The notes beneath the pieces were generated by a model, which was given only the letters and a program-made list of their open reading frames with translations, did not search any database and was not told where the DNA came from. Source: Microbacterium sp. zg-B96 (GTDB lineage Bacteria > Actinomycetota > Actinomycetes > Actinomycetales > Microbacteriaceae). Taken from it: DNA of 64,000 bases. The first letter of the stretch is position 1; each line of letters begins with the position of its first letter. This document shows, one piece after another, positions 7,988 to 16,133 of the stretch. The DNA lies in contig NZ_CP126738.1 in the NCBI RefSeq assembly GCF_030246865.1, positions 2,914,001-2,978,000 on the forward strand, given 5' to 3'. A program made the position numbers and the translations under genes.

Positions 7988-9009
7988 GGCACGTCCGCCA
8001 ATGCTGTCGCGACCCGGGCGACGGTGTCTTCCCACGCACGGCCGTGCAACCGCACGTCACGCGCCTGGCTCGTGAGGCGCCGCCGCAAGCCGGCATCCGT
8101 CATCCACCGCGTGAGCGCATCCGCGAGCGCTGCGGAATCCCCAGGAGACACGAGCAGCGCGGCACCGTCCGGCCCCAGCGCTTCCGGGATCCCGCCGACG
8201 CGGCTGGCGATGACGGGGATGCCGCGGGCGCGGGCCTCCGCGATCGCCATGCCGTACGCCTCGGCGCGAGACGGCGCGACGAGCAGATCGGTGCGTCGGT
8301 AGAGGCCGTCCATCCCGGCGTCAGTCTGCACGCCCGCGAATCGGATCCGCTCCCCCTTTCCCAGCGCGGCCGCACGGGCGAGCAGCGCGGCGACGAACGC
8401 GGGATCGGCATCCGTCGCGCCGGCGATCGTGCAGACCCACTCCGGGGCGGGCCCGAGCGCGGTGAGGGCGTCGATGAGCACGTCCTGCCCCTTGTGCGGC
8501 GCTACGACCCCGACGCACAGCAGCGCGCACCCGCCCGGGGTGCCCGTCGCCGCACCCGCCGCTACGGTGCCCGGCGGGGCGACGACGATGGGGATGCCCA
8601 CGCCGTCGCCCGCGAGTTGCCCGCGGAGCCACTGGCTCGGCGTGATCAGCAACCGCGCGACGCCCAGCGCGCGACGCTCGTCGGCGACGACGCCCGCGTC
8701 GGCATCCGGCAGCGCTGCCCGGAGCATGTGCACAAGCACCACGAGCCGCAGCCGCGCGGCCGACTCGACGAGCACGTCCGCGCCGATACCGGCCAGGAGC
8801 CCGTCCACGACCACGAGCCCGCCGTCGGGTGCACCCCGCAGCGCCGTCCGCAGCTCGCCGGCATCCGCAGGCGCAGCCTCCGCCATGCGCACCCGCCACC
8901 CCAGGCCGGTCAGCCCGTCGCGCACGTGCCGGTCGTAGACGTTGCCGCCGCTCACCCGTGCCGGGTCGTCGATGCCGGGCGGCACGACGAACGACACCGC
9001 GCCGGTCAC
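7984..9009 (-). CDS. GT4-type glycosyltransferase
   Basis: This 341-residue protein has the GT-B architecture of glycosyltransferase family 4. The C-terminal nucleotide-sugar domain contains 'APSRAEAYGMAIAEARARGI', carrying the E-x7-E donor motif, followed by 'PVIASRVGGIPEALGPDGAALL'. The acceptor domain starts with 'VSFVVPPGIDDPARVSGGNV'. The GTG at 9009 overlaps the stop of the preceding pterin-synthase-like gene, so translation is coupled. The acceptor is unknown. In this four-gene context a small molecule such as a reduced pterin is a reasonable guess. It has no membrane segment. Confidence 0.85.
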   Translation of the reverse strand: MTGAVSFVVPPGIDDPARVSGGNVYDRHVRDGLTGLGWRVRMAEAAPADAGELRTALRGAPDGGLVVVDGLLAGIGADVLVESAARLRLVVLVHMLRAALPDADAGVVADERRALGVARLLITPSQWLRGQLAGDGVGIPIVVAPPGTVAAGAATGTPGGCALLCVGVVAPHKGQDVLIDALTALGPAPEWVCTIAGATDADPAFVAALLARAAALGKGERIRFAGVQTDAGMDGLYRRTDLLVAPSRAEAYGMAIAEARARGIPVIASRVGGIPEALGPDGAALLVSPGDSAALADALTRWMTDAGLRRRLTSQARDVRLHGRAWEDTVARVATALADVP

Positions 9010-9407
9010 AGCGCCACCTCGTACGTCGCCCACGCGATGTGCGACTCGTGCATCGTGACGGCGATGGCGTCGAGGGCGTCGGCGCCGCGGCCCAGCTCGC
9101 CTGCGCGGGCGGCCACGACGAGGCGCTCGGCGACGAAGGCGCACAACCGTTCGGTCGTGGTGTTGACCCCCGCGAATCGCGGGTCCTCATCGAGGTTGCG
9201 GTAGGTCAGCGACGCGAGGATGCCGCGCAGCACCTCCGCGGCGCGGCCGATGTCCACCACCACGCCGTGCTCGTCCAGCTGCGCCGCGCGGAAGGCGGCA
9301 TCCACGACGAACGTCGCCCCGTGCAGTTGCTGCGCGGGACCGAACATCGCACCTGTGAAGCTGTGGGCGATCATCATGTGGTCGCGCACCGCGAGCGTGT
9401 AGGTCAT
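9006..9407 (-). CDS. 6-pyruvoyl-tetrahydropterin synthase/QueD-like protein, divergent active site
   Basis: The 133-residue length and the T-fold pattern match the 6-pyruvoyl/6-carboxy-tetrahydropterin synthase family: a zinc His in 'MMIAHSF' (His15), LHGATF at 28-33, 'VVVDIG' around 50 and NTTTERLC near 85 with the pterin-binding Glu. Canonical members have C-x3-H-G-H, where the Cys is catalytic and both His bind zinc. Here the Cys position is Ala25 and the motif is HGA, so one zinc ligand and the Cys are missing. It may bind or modify a pterin by different chemistry. It overlaps the dehydrogenase gene before it and the glycosyltransferase after it by 4 bp each. Confidence 0.8.
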   Translation of the reverse strand: MTYTLAVRDHMMIAHSFTGAMFGPAQQLHGATFVVDAAFRAAQLDEHGVVVDIGRAAEVLRGILASLTYRNLDEDPRFAGVNTTTERLCAFVAERLVVAARAGELGRGADALDAIAVTMHESHIAWATYEVAL

Positions 9408-10423
9408 GGGGCGTCGCTCCAGTCGATCGTGTGGCACAGCCCGGGCAACCCGCCGTCGGCGATCGCGGCCATGACCGCCGGCAGTTCGCGCCACGGTGCG
9501 TTGCCGGTGAGGAGGGCGTCGAAGGCGGGGTCGCGCAGCAAATGCAGTGCGAGGGCGAGCCGGTCGGTCGCGCTGCGCGTGCCGCGTCGCCCGGGCGCGA
9601 CCGCACCCACCTGGCTGGAGCGCAGCGTGAGGCGTCGCGAGTGGAAGTCCTCCCCCAGCGGCAACCGCACGTCGCGGCTGCCGAACCAGCTCGCCTCGAC
9701 AATGACTCCCTCCGTCACCGCGGTACGCAATGCCAGGCGCAGTCCGTCTTCGGAGGCGCTGGTGTCGATCACGATGTCGCGGTCGCCGGGCGCATCGGCG
9801 GGGAGGTGGAACGGGACCTCGAGCGCCGTGCAGACGGCGCGCTTGCCGGCATCCGCATCGACGACGGCGAGGTCGACGCCGGGGATGCCGCGTGCGAGGC
9901 GGGCCACGGCGCAGCCGATCATGCCGGCGCCGACGACGGTGACCCGATCGCCGATGAGGGGCGCGGCATCCCACAGCACGTTCACCGCCGTCTCGACGGC
10001 GCCGGCGAGCACCGCGCGCCGGGCGGGCACACCATCGGGCACCACAACGACGGCCGTCGCGGGGACGACGAACCGGGACTGATGAGGGAACAGCGTGAAC
10101 ACCGTCTTGCCCTGCAGCGAACCGGGCCCACGTTCGACGACGCCGACGTTGAGGTAGCCGTACTTCACGGGGCCGGGGAAGTCGCCTTGCTGGAACGGCG
10201 CCCGCATGCGCGTGCGTTCACTCTCGGGCACCTCGCCGCGGAACACCACCGCTTCGGTCCCCCGGCTGATCGCCGTGTAGAGGGTGCGCACCTGCACGCC
10301 GTCGGGCGCCGGCACGGCGATCGGCTCGCTGCGCAGCGCCCCCGTCCCGGGGGCCTCCACCCAGTAGGCGGTGCCGTGGGTCATCACATCCTGCCGGTCG
10401 GCCGTCTCGGCGTCATCGCCCAT
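9404..10423 (-). CDS. Zinc-type alcohol dehydrogenase-like oxidoreductase (MDR superfamily)
   Basis: This roughly 339-residue medium-chain dehydrogenase-like protein has an N-terminal GroES-like domain ('YTAISRGTEAVVFRGEVP') and a Rossmann domain with 'VTVVGAGMIGCAVARLA'. The catalytic zinc ligands of true alcohol dehydrogenases (Cys and the His-Glu pair) are not evident, as in several MDR branches that act without zinc. It is the first of four tightly overlapping genes, so it probably supplies the oxidation or reduction step of the pathway. The ATG at 10423 follows a GGAG ribosome site; an internal ATG at 10384 is possible and would begin at THGTAYWVEAPG. Confidence 0.8.
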   Translation of the reverse strand: MGDDAETADRQDVMTHGTAYWVEAPGTGALRSEPIAVPAPDGVQVRTLYTAISRGTEAVVFRGEVPESERTRMRAPFQQGDFPGPVKYGYLNVGVVERGPGSLQGKTVFTLFPHQSRFVVPATAVVVVPDGVPARRAVLAGAVETAVNVLWDAAPLIGDRVTVVGAGMIGCAVARLARGIPGVDLAVVDADAGKRAVCTALEVPFHLPADAPGDRDIVIDTSASEDGLRLALRTAVTEGVIVEASWFGSRDVRLPLGEDFHSRRLTLRSSQVGAVAPGRRGTRSATDRLALALHLLRDPAFDALLTGNAPWRELPAVMAAIADGGLPGLCHTIDWSDAP

Positions 10424-10554
10424 GTCGCTCCATCCCCGCCCCCCACGGACCCGAGCCCCCGGGTCGTCGGCTGTGCCCACTCTGCCGGGTCAGGCGCGCG
10501 CGGGCGAGGGGGTGAGCTGCGGAGGTGCGTTACCCGTACGCTGCGGCAGACTCC

Positions 10555-11310
10555 TCAGCTCCAGCGGAACACCCGCACGGCGATCGCGCCGGTCGGCAGC
10601 GCCCACAGCGCCATGACGGCGAACGGCGCGAGCGAGCCGGAACCGGTGTACCAGGCATCCGTGAGCGCCAGCGTCATCGCGCCCATGGGGGTGAACGCGG
10701 CGATCGCCTCGGTCGCTTCGGGCATGAGCGGTCCCGGCGTCCACATGCCGGCGGTGAACAGTCACGCGATGAAGACGAGGAACCCCAAGCCATAGGCGAT
10801 CTGAGCGCTCCCGGCGACGGCCGCGATGACCGAGCCGACCGCCATCATCGCGATGGCTCCGCTGACGATGACAAGCACCGCGAGCACGGGATTGGCCGGT
10901 GGCACCGCACCGAACGTCAGGGCGGCGAGCGCGAACGCGATCACCAGCGCCGCCCCCAGCGTGACGCCGCTGACGGCCCATTGCGCGAGCAGTACGCGGT
11001 GCGCACCGACCGGAGTGACGCCCAGCCGGCGGAGGACACCCGCTTCCCGGTAGGCCCCGACTGCCGCCGGGTAGTTGGTGATGGCCACGCTCGCAATCGC
11101 GACCGCGGCGGACACCGGAACGAAGAAGTCGATTGGCCGGAACTCTTCCAGCGCCCCGCCGCCCCCGATCGGCTCCAGCGTGCCCGGGATCACGAACGCC
11201 TGCAGCATGAGCAGCAGCGAGGGCAGGAGCAACGCCATGAAGACGCTCATCGGATTTCTGAGGAACATCAGAGCCTCGACCCGAGTCAGTGCAGAAAGAA
11301 CACGCATCAC
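10555..11310 (-). pseudogene. ABC-2 type transporter permease interrupted by an in-frame TGA
   Basis: The first 182 codons (11310 to 10762) encode an ABC-2 permease: 'VEALMFLRNPMSVFMALLLP' at the start, then several helices and GVTLGAALVIAFALAALTFG. A TGA at 10762-10764 interrupts it. The same frame continues without a break as LFTAGMWTPGPLMPEATEAI and ends with a final helix and 'RVFRWS' at the TAG/TGA at 10555. Without the stop the protein would be about 251 residues, a normal length. A single base change or sequencing error would explain it. The start overlaps the ATP-binding gene by 4 bp (GTGA), so the two form an exporter pair. Confidence 0.8.
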
Positions 11311-12056
11311 GCTTCCCCTCGTGTCGCAGACAGCGCCGGATCGAGCAGACGCAGGTAGGCGTCCTCCAAGCCGTGCGCCGCACCCGATGCCGGTCTCGTC
11401 GAATCGATCAGCTCATCGGGCGTGCCAACGAAACGCGTCCGGCCACGGTCGATGACAGCGACCCGGTCGCAGAGCCGCTCGGCCTCGTCCAGGTCGTGGG
11501 TGACCAGAAGCACCGTCAGTCCGGTGTCTCGAACTCGTTCGATCAGCGCTCTCACGTCGCGACGCCCCTGCGGATCGAGTCCCGTCGTCAGCTCATCGAA
11601 GATCGCGACGCGCGGGTTGCCCACCAGCGCCAGCGCAACGGAGAGACGCTGCTTCTGCCCGCCCGACAGTGCTCCGAACGGCCGGCGCCGCTGATCGGTG
11701 AGACCGACGAGATCCAGCAGTTCCGTGACGTCCGCGGGCAGGGAGTAGAACGTTGCGAACAGGTCGAGGGCTTCCCCGACCCGCAGCGCCGGCGGCAACG
11801 CCGCCGACTGCAGCTGGTAGCCCACCCGGTCGCGCACGAAGCGTCGGTGTCCGGTGGGTTCCACCCCGAGAACCGACACGCGGCCGGCATCCGGCTTCAA
11901 CGTCCCCGCGATGCACTCCACCGTCGTCGATTTTCCCGCTCCGTTGGGACCGAGAAGGCCGAACACCTCGCCGAAGGCGACGGAGAAGGTGACTTCGCGG
12001 AGGGCCTCGACGTCGCCGAAGCTCTTGCGCACCCCTTGAAGATCGATCAAAGACAT
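11307..12056 (-). CDS. ABC transporter ATP-binding protein (drug/antibiotic exporter type)
   Basis: This 249-residue ATPase has Walker A GPNGAGKST (36-44), the signature LSGGQKQR (130-137), Walker B VAIFDE (150-155) and the switch His in 'VTHD' near 187. The CcmA/DrrA-like organisation, with 'GYQLQSAALPPALRVGEALDLFA', is typical of exporters with a separate ABC-2 permease. It is cytoplasmic at the membrane and should energise the downstream permease, which has an internal stop here. It is divergent from the small HTH protein, and a palindrome in the gap may regulate both. Confidence 0.9.
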   Translation of the reverse strand: MSLIDLQGVRKSFGDVEALREVTFSVAFGEVFGLLGPNGAGKSTTVECIAGTLKPDAGRVSVLGVEPTGHRRFVRDRVGYQLQSAALPPALRVGEALDLFATFYSLPADVTELLDLVGLTDQRRRPFGALSGGQKQRLSVALALVGNPRVAIFDELTTGLDPQGRRDVRALIERVRDTGLTVLLVTHDLDEAERLCDRVAVIDRGRTRFVGTPDELIDSTRPASGAAHGLEDAYLRLLDPALSATRGEA

Positions 12057-12086
12057 CCGTTCCTCATTTGTTCAGAATCGGGATGT

Positions 12087-12148
12087 GTGTCATCCCTGGG
12101 GTGACACCCTGGCATCCCCCTTGACGCACTGTCAACCCCGGGTAGACT
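12087..12148. promoter_or_regulatory. Inverted repeat and promoter between exporter and HTH gene
   Basis: GTGTCATCCC-T-GGGGTGACAC (12087-12107) is a 21-bp near-perfect inverted repeat 31 bp upstream of the ABC gene. Next to it, TTGACG (12121-12126) and TAGACT (12143-12148), 16 bp apart, form a plausible plus-strand promoter for the gene starting at 12172. The -35 box is part of a smaller repeat TTGAC-N5-GTCAA. A repressor bound here could control both directions. Confidence 0.5.
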
Positions 12149-12171
12149 TCCGGCAGAACAAGGGAGCGGCC

Positions 12172-12627
12172 GTGCCTCATGACACGCAAGAGAGCGCCAC
12201 AGAGACCGCAATGTGGACCGACGTGCTCGCGCACCGCGCGTTCGACGGCAGCGTGGACGATGCGGTGGCTCGCTTTCAGAAGCAGGGCGTAGCGGCATCC
12301 TTGGTCGCGCGAACGCTCGCCGACGCGGGTGACGCGTTGTTCGCCGCAGCGTCATCGGGGCAACCGAACTGGACGGAGCCGTTCGGCGGGCCGCATGCCG
12401 TTGCGCTGCTCGCCGCCGAGGTCAGCTCGCTGGCATCACACCTCAACTCCCGCGCGTCTGCGGTGCGGGCCACCGCGGTGAACGAGCTGCTGGACGAGTA
12501 CAGCGCCGTCTCGGTGGCCGCAGACCTCGGGGTGTCCCGGCAGAAGGTCTACGACATCGCACGCGGCGGTATCGACGGGCGCCACGTCAGTCATGTCCCG
12601 TGGGGGAATCATGTCGCACATCAGTGA
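12172..12627 (+). CDS. Small protein with C-terminal helix-turn-helix
   Basis: The 151-residue protein ends with a recognisable helix-turn-helix, SAVSVAADLGVSRQKVYDIAR (about residues 119-139), preceded by long Ala-rich helices. It is probably a DNA-binding regulator. I do not recognise the family. The GTG at 12172 is chosen because it follows an AAGGGAG ribosome site and a promoter at 12121-12148; the in-frame ATG at 12085 lies inside the operator and promoter. It overlaps the next gene by 17 bp. It may regulate the divergent ABC exporter through the adjacent palindrome (inference). Confidence 0.65.
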   Translation: MPHDTQESATETAMWTDVLAHRAFDGSVDDAVARFQKQGVAASLVARTLADAGDALFAAASSGQPNWTEPFGGPHAVALLAAEVSSLASHLNSRASAVRATAVNELLDEYSAVSVAADLGVSRQKVYDIARGGIDGRHVSHVPWGNHVAHQ

Positions 12628-13342
12628 ACCGGGGCAGCTGGGGCACCGCAGTGGCCCACTCCAGCATCCGCTGGACATCCCCGCGGCACGACGCTCCTAC
12701 ATGGCCGCGACGGTCCTGGACTGGCTCTGCTCCCCGCTGATGCTGTGCAGTGCGGTGCTCACGCTGCTCGCGACGAGCAACAACACCGTCACGCCCCTGC
12801 TCTCGTCTGCGGTGACGCTGGGTTTGATCGCCCTGCTGGAACGTCATCACCGCACCGAAGCATGGGCCCATATCCCCCGCAAACGGCAGGACAGCCCGCG
12901 CCCGGATGCGGTGTCGGTGGCGGCGGCAGGTGCCGCCGCGCAGGTCGCACTGCTGGCGGTGGCGATGTCGTTCTTCGGCCACGCGGTGACAGCCGGACAT
13001 GCTCCCGCCGAGGCGGTCAGCCTCGGTATCGGGGTCGTGCTGGGCACCGCCGCTCTGGCTGTGGGGACGGCAGCGTGGGATGCCTCGAGGCACGCTGTGC
13101 CAGCAGGGCGGATGCCACCGATCGTGGCGATTCCCACAGCAGCATTCGTCGCCGGATTGGGCCTGGTCGCGCTGGCGAGCTGGCCGACCAGCGGCAGCGC
13201 GGCGATGCTGATGGCCATCGGTGCGGCTTTCGCGGTGGCGGTGCAGGTCGCCTGCTGGATGCTGCGCCTGATCCCGACCCACTCCTCCTGCGGGTTGCCC
13301 GCTCTTGTGGACCGGCTAGCCACCTCGGGCTCCCGGCGATAA
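12611..13342 (+). CDS. Hypothetical multi-pass membrane protein
   Basis: This 243-residue protein has about six hydrophobic stretches in pairs: 'MLCSAVLTLLATS', 'TPLLSSAVTLGLIALL', 'AAQVALLAVAMSFFG', 'LGIGVVLGTAALAVG', 'IVAIPTAAFVAGLGLVALA' and 'MLMAIGAAFAVAVQVACWML'. I see no known motif. The ATG at 12611, with GGGGGA six bases upstream, is better than the ATG at 12593. It overlaps the end of the HTH gene, so the two are translated together. A strong terminator follows. Confidence 0.65.
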   Translation: MSHISEPGQLGHRSGPLQHPLDIPAARRSYMAATVLDWLCSPLMLCSAVLTLLATSNNTVTPLLSSAVTLGLIALLERHHRTEAWAHIPRKRQDSPRPDAVSVAAAGAAAQVALLAVAMSFFGHAVTAGHAPAEAVSLGIGVVLGTAALAVGTAAWDASRHAVPAGRMPPIVAIPTAAFVAGLGLVALASWPTSGSAAMLMAIGAAFAVAVQVACWMLRLIPTHSSCGLPALVDRLATSGSRR

Positions 13343-13403
13343 GGCCCGGACATGGGCACCTGGCGCGCACGGTGATCGCGCTGTCGGCGGTGGCCGGAAG
13401 CAC

Positions 13404-13432
13404 GAAGACCCCCTGCGCTGCAGGGGGTCTTC
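13404..13432. terminator. Bidirectional intrinsic terminator
   Basis: GAAGACCCCCTGC (13404-13416), loop GCT, then the perfect complement GCAGGGGGTCTTC (13420-13432) form a 13-bp GC-rich stem. It lies between convergent genes, downstream of the membrane protein ending at 13342 and of the minus-strand gene ending at 13449. Confidence 0.85.
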
Positions 13433-13448
13433 GTCGTAGAACGAACGG

Positions 13449-13736
13449 TCAGTGGCGAACGCCCTGGTCTGCACGGTCGTCGCGGTCGTAGAACTCGCGG
13501 CTGCCGGACTTGGCCAGGCCACGGCTGATCATGTATCCGATGGTGAGCAGCGTGGCGTAGAGCCAGACCTGCTCAGCGCCGAATCCCTGGCCGTCCTCGC
13601 CGTTGTCCACGACGGCAGAGGCGATGAACATGGAGACGAGGATCACGACGTACGCGATGAACTCGGTCGTCTTGAAAGCTGCCTTCGTCTCGGTCGAGAC
13701 ACGCGAGACGCGGACGTTCTGGGGGGTGTTGCTCAT
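13449..13736 (-). CDS. Small conserved membrane protein
   Basis: The 95-residue protein has a polar N-terminus and two transmembrane helices, 'FIAYVVILVSMFIASAVVD' and 'VWLYATLLTIGYMISRGLAK', separated by an acidic loop. The charged end contains 'REFYDRDDRAD'. Proteins of this shape are common and unannotated in actinobacteria. The start is ATG at 13736. The upstream region to 13800 contains an imperfect repeat TTCCTTG/CAAGGAA. Confidence 0.7.
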   Translation of the reverse strand: MSNTPQNVRVSRVSTETKAAFKTTEFIAYVVILVSMFIASAVVDNGEDGQGFGAEQVWLYATLLTIGYMISRGLAKSGSREFYDRDDRADQGVRH

Positions 13737-13912
13737 GGCTGTGTTCCTTGCTGTGAATACGGGTGCAGGTGCGGTTGCGCACCGAGCAACAAGGAAAACA
13801 GAACCGACGAGTATGCGTGGCGCCCTTGCATTCTCGGCGCGCCATCAGGTATTGAGACGACCCCGAAGCCGAGCGTCTTCCCTCGGTGAGGACGCAGTTG
13901 CAGGATGGCCCC

Positions 13913-14347
13913 ATGGCGCCCTACGAGAACAAGACGAAAGCCACCGACGTCTCCGCGGAAGAGTTCATCGCGAAGGTCGAGCATCCGGTACGGCGTGCCG
14001 ATGCCGAGACCCTCGATCGGATGTACCGGCGGATCACCGGTCAGGGACCGGTCATGTGGGGGCCCACGATGGTCGGCTACGGCCACCACCACTTCGAGTA
14101 CGACTCCGGCCATAGCGGCGACGCCTTCGCCGCGGGGTTCTCCCCCCGCAAGGCCAGCCTGACCATCTACGGCGCACATCTACAACCCGAGGCGCCGGCG
14201 CTGCTGGAAAGGCTCGGCAAGCACCGACTCGGCAAGTCCTGCCTCTATGTCAACACGCTGGCCGATGTGGACCTGGCCGTCCTCGAGGAGCTCATCGCAA
14301 CCGGCTACCGCTACGTGACCGAGGATCTGAACCAGGCGCAGGCCTGA
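13913..14347 (+). CDS. DUF1801 domain-containing protein
   Basis: The 144-residue protein matches the DUF1801 (YdhG-like) fold: 'MYRRITGQGPVMWGPTMVGYG', then HHHFEYDSGHSGDAFAAGFS, then 'LGKHRLGKSCLYVNTLADVD'. The biochemical role of the family is not established. The ATG at 13913 starts at MAPYENKTK, where homologous proteins usually begin; an in-frame ATG at 13886 is less likely. It is a stand-alone gene. Confidence 0.8.
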   Translation: MAPYENKTKATDVSAEEFIAKVEHPVRRADAETLDRMYRRITGQGPVMWGPTMVGYGHHHFEYDSGHSGDAFAAGFSPRKASLTIYGAHLQPEAPALLERLGKHRLGKSCLYVNTLADVDLAVLEELIATGYRYVTEDLNQAQA

Positions 14348-14425
14348 CCCTGGAGGGCACTGGCCCGATCGTCGTGGATAGGGGCACTTCGACATCCCGG
14401 GCATCCCCGGCAGACGCGATGATCT

Positions 14426-15373
14426 TCACCCGCGAGAACGGGTACTCGCAGGTCTGAGTGCTGTTATCGCAGCCCTTGCGGCGGCCGCGATGAGCGCATC
14501 GTCTCGTTCTGCGTCGGCTGAGCTCCTGCTTGAGAGCACGGTCAGCACGATCGGAGCGCCGGTGTCGGGCCAGAGGATGGCGATGTCGTTGCGCGTTCCG
14601 TACCCGCCGGACCCGGTCTTGTCGCCGACCACCCATCCGTCGGGGGCGCCCGCTCGGATGAGATTGTCGCCCGTGGTATTGCCGATGAGGAGCTCGGTGA
14701 AGATATCTCTCCGCTCCGGCGTGAGAGTGGTTCCGAACGCGATCTCCGCGAGGCTCGCCGCCAAGGCCCGTGGCGTACTGGTGTCTCGCATGTCGCCCGG
14801 TGTGGCCTCATTGAGCTCCGGTTCCATCCGCTCCGGGGCGGTGGTGGTATCGCCGATGCTCTCGAGATAATCGCTCAGCCCGCTGGGCCCGCCAAGGCGG
14901 TCGAACATCAGGTTGGCGGCGGTGTTGTCGCTGTACTGGATCGCGGCCGCCATGACCTCTCGCAAAGGCATGCCCGTGTCGATGTGCTGCTCGGTTACCG
15001 GCGAGTACTCCACCAGCTCGTCGGCGGTGTAGGTAACGATCTCGCTCAACTCCGACCCGCTCGCCTGGGCGAGAATTGCACCGCCGAGGAGCGCCTTGGA
15101 TGTCGACGCATAGGCGAACCGTTCGTCTGGGCGGTAGGCGACCGCCTCGCCGGTGCCGGTGTCCATTGCGTAGACGCCCAGTCGCGCGTCGAAATCGCGC
15201 TCGAGGCGCATGAAGTGGTCGTCGGCGACGCCTTCCGGCGTGGGGGTGGATGCCGCAGTCGGCGTCGATGAGGACGATGGGTGGGACGTGCCCGTCGCGC
15301 CACATCCACTTATCACCGCGATAACGACTGCCGCACTGGCGACAACGGACACCGCCCGTCGTTGTGGCCGCAT
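14426..15373 (-). CDS. bla: Class A beta-lactamase, lipoprotein, copy 1
   Basis: The 315-residue serine beta-lactamase hydrolyses beta-lactam antibiotics. All class A motifs are visible: STSK (Ser90-Lys93, equivalent to S70-K73), SDN at 148-150, EPELN with the general base Glu at about 184 and KTG at 252-254. An N-terminal signal segment ends in a lipobox-like ISGC (Cys24), followed by a Ser/Thr/Pro linker, so the enzyme is probably tethered outside the membrane. The ATG at 15373 with AAAGG upstream is preferred over ATG at 15448. It has about 95 percent protein identity by eye to the gene at 21133-22068. Confidence 0.92.
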   Translation of the reverse strand: MRPQRRAVSVVASAAVVIAVISGCGATGTSHPSSSSTPTAASTPTPEGVADDHFMRLERDFDARLGVYAMDTGTGEAVAYRPDERFAYASTSKALLGGAILAQASGSELSEIVTYTADELVEYSPVTEQHIDTGMPLREVMAAAIQYSDNTAANLMFDRLGGPSGLSDYLESIGDTTTAPERMEPELNEATPGDMRDTSTPRALAASLAEIAFGTTLTPERRDIFTELLIGNTTGDNLIRAGAPDGWVVGDKTGSGGYGTRNDIAILWPDTGAPIVLTVLSSRSSADAERDDALIAAAARAAITALRPASTRSRG

Positions 15374-15450
15374 GGCGCCTTTCTGCACTTTGTTGTCTCG
15401 CGGACCAGATCGGAACACCCGCCGCATGACTCGCAGCGTGCCTGCCATGC

Positions 15451-15687
15451 CTAGCCGCCACGCGCAGGAGGGCGCCGAGCGAGAGACTGTGCCGCGGTAT
15501 CGGGCGAATACTCCAGGGCGCGGATTGCTAGCGCTACCGCGTTCCGGGCGCTTGCACTCACGGAAGGATGATCGTTGATCACCCGCGAGACCGTCGCGCG
15601 AGACACCCCCGCCACCGCGGCTACATCATCGATGGTGGGCGCCTTCCGTGCGGCGCGCTCCTGGGCAGGGACGTGTTCTCGGGCCAT
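15451..15687 (-). pseudogene. LacI-family regulator, N-terminal HTH remnant
   Basis: The 78-codon frame contains a textbook LacI DNA-binding region, [20 protein letters not shown], then [15 protein letters not shown] and the hinge '[15 protein letters not shown]', and then stops. The roughly 260-residue sensor domain is missing. What remains is probably a degraded regulator, although a stand-alone DNA-binding peptide cannot be excluded. It lies just upstream of beta-lactamase copy 1 and next to a broken hydrolase. Confidence 0.75.
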
Positions 15688-15769
15688 CGGGGATGATCCT
15701 CCAGCGAGACTGACGGGCAACGCTGCCGATACTAACGATCGTGCTCATCGCTGTCACCCCCGGATTTAC

Positions 15770-16106
15770 ATGATCCACAATCGTGGGATCGCCCACGAAT
15801 TCCAGGCTTGGTGGGCGCCAGCGTCGTTCGGCGATCTGTTCCGGTCGCTGTCGATGTTCGACCCCGACTTCGCGCGCGCCTTCGTCGACGGAAGGATCTA
15901 CGGCGAGTTCTCCCATGCGGAGGCGCTGAGCAGGATCTGCGTGCCGATCCTGCTCATGCACGCCGCTGGATGCGCCTGGACGCGTACGGCCTGGTCGGGG
16001 CGATGGACGACGACGACGTGCGCAGGGCCACCGAACTCGCGCCGCAGACGCAGGTGTGGCACTCCGACGCCAACCACGTCATCCTTCGCTACCCGCCCCC
16101 CGATAA
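15770..16106 (+). pseudogene. Alpha/beta hydrolase fragment with a frameshift
   Basis: From 15770 the frame reads 'HNRGIAHEFQAWWAPASFGD', LFRSLSMFDPDFARAFVDGR and 'ICVPILLMHA', then loses homology near 15962. The +2 frame continues RLDAYGLVGAMDDDDVRRAT and 'HSDANHVILRYPPP', which carries the catalytic His. The joined sequence would read 'LMHADWMRLDAYGLVGAMDD', so one A appears to be missing in 'gccgctgg'. The nucleophile elbow and N-terminal half are absent. It is therefore a 5'-truncated, frameshifted remnant. Confidence 0.75.
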
Positions 16107-16133
16107 CGCTGGATGCAGAGGCGGAGGGAATTC

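Noticed and set aside
13740..13800. Imperfect repeat TTCCTTG/CAAGGAA upstream of the small membrane protein
   Set aside because: The arms are short and 40 bp apart; chance occurrence is likely.
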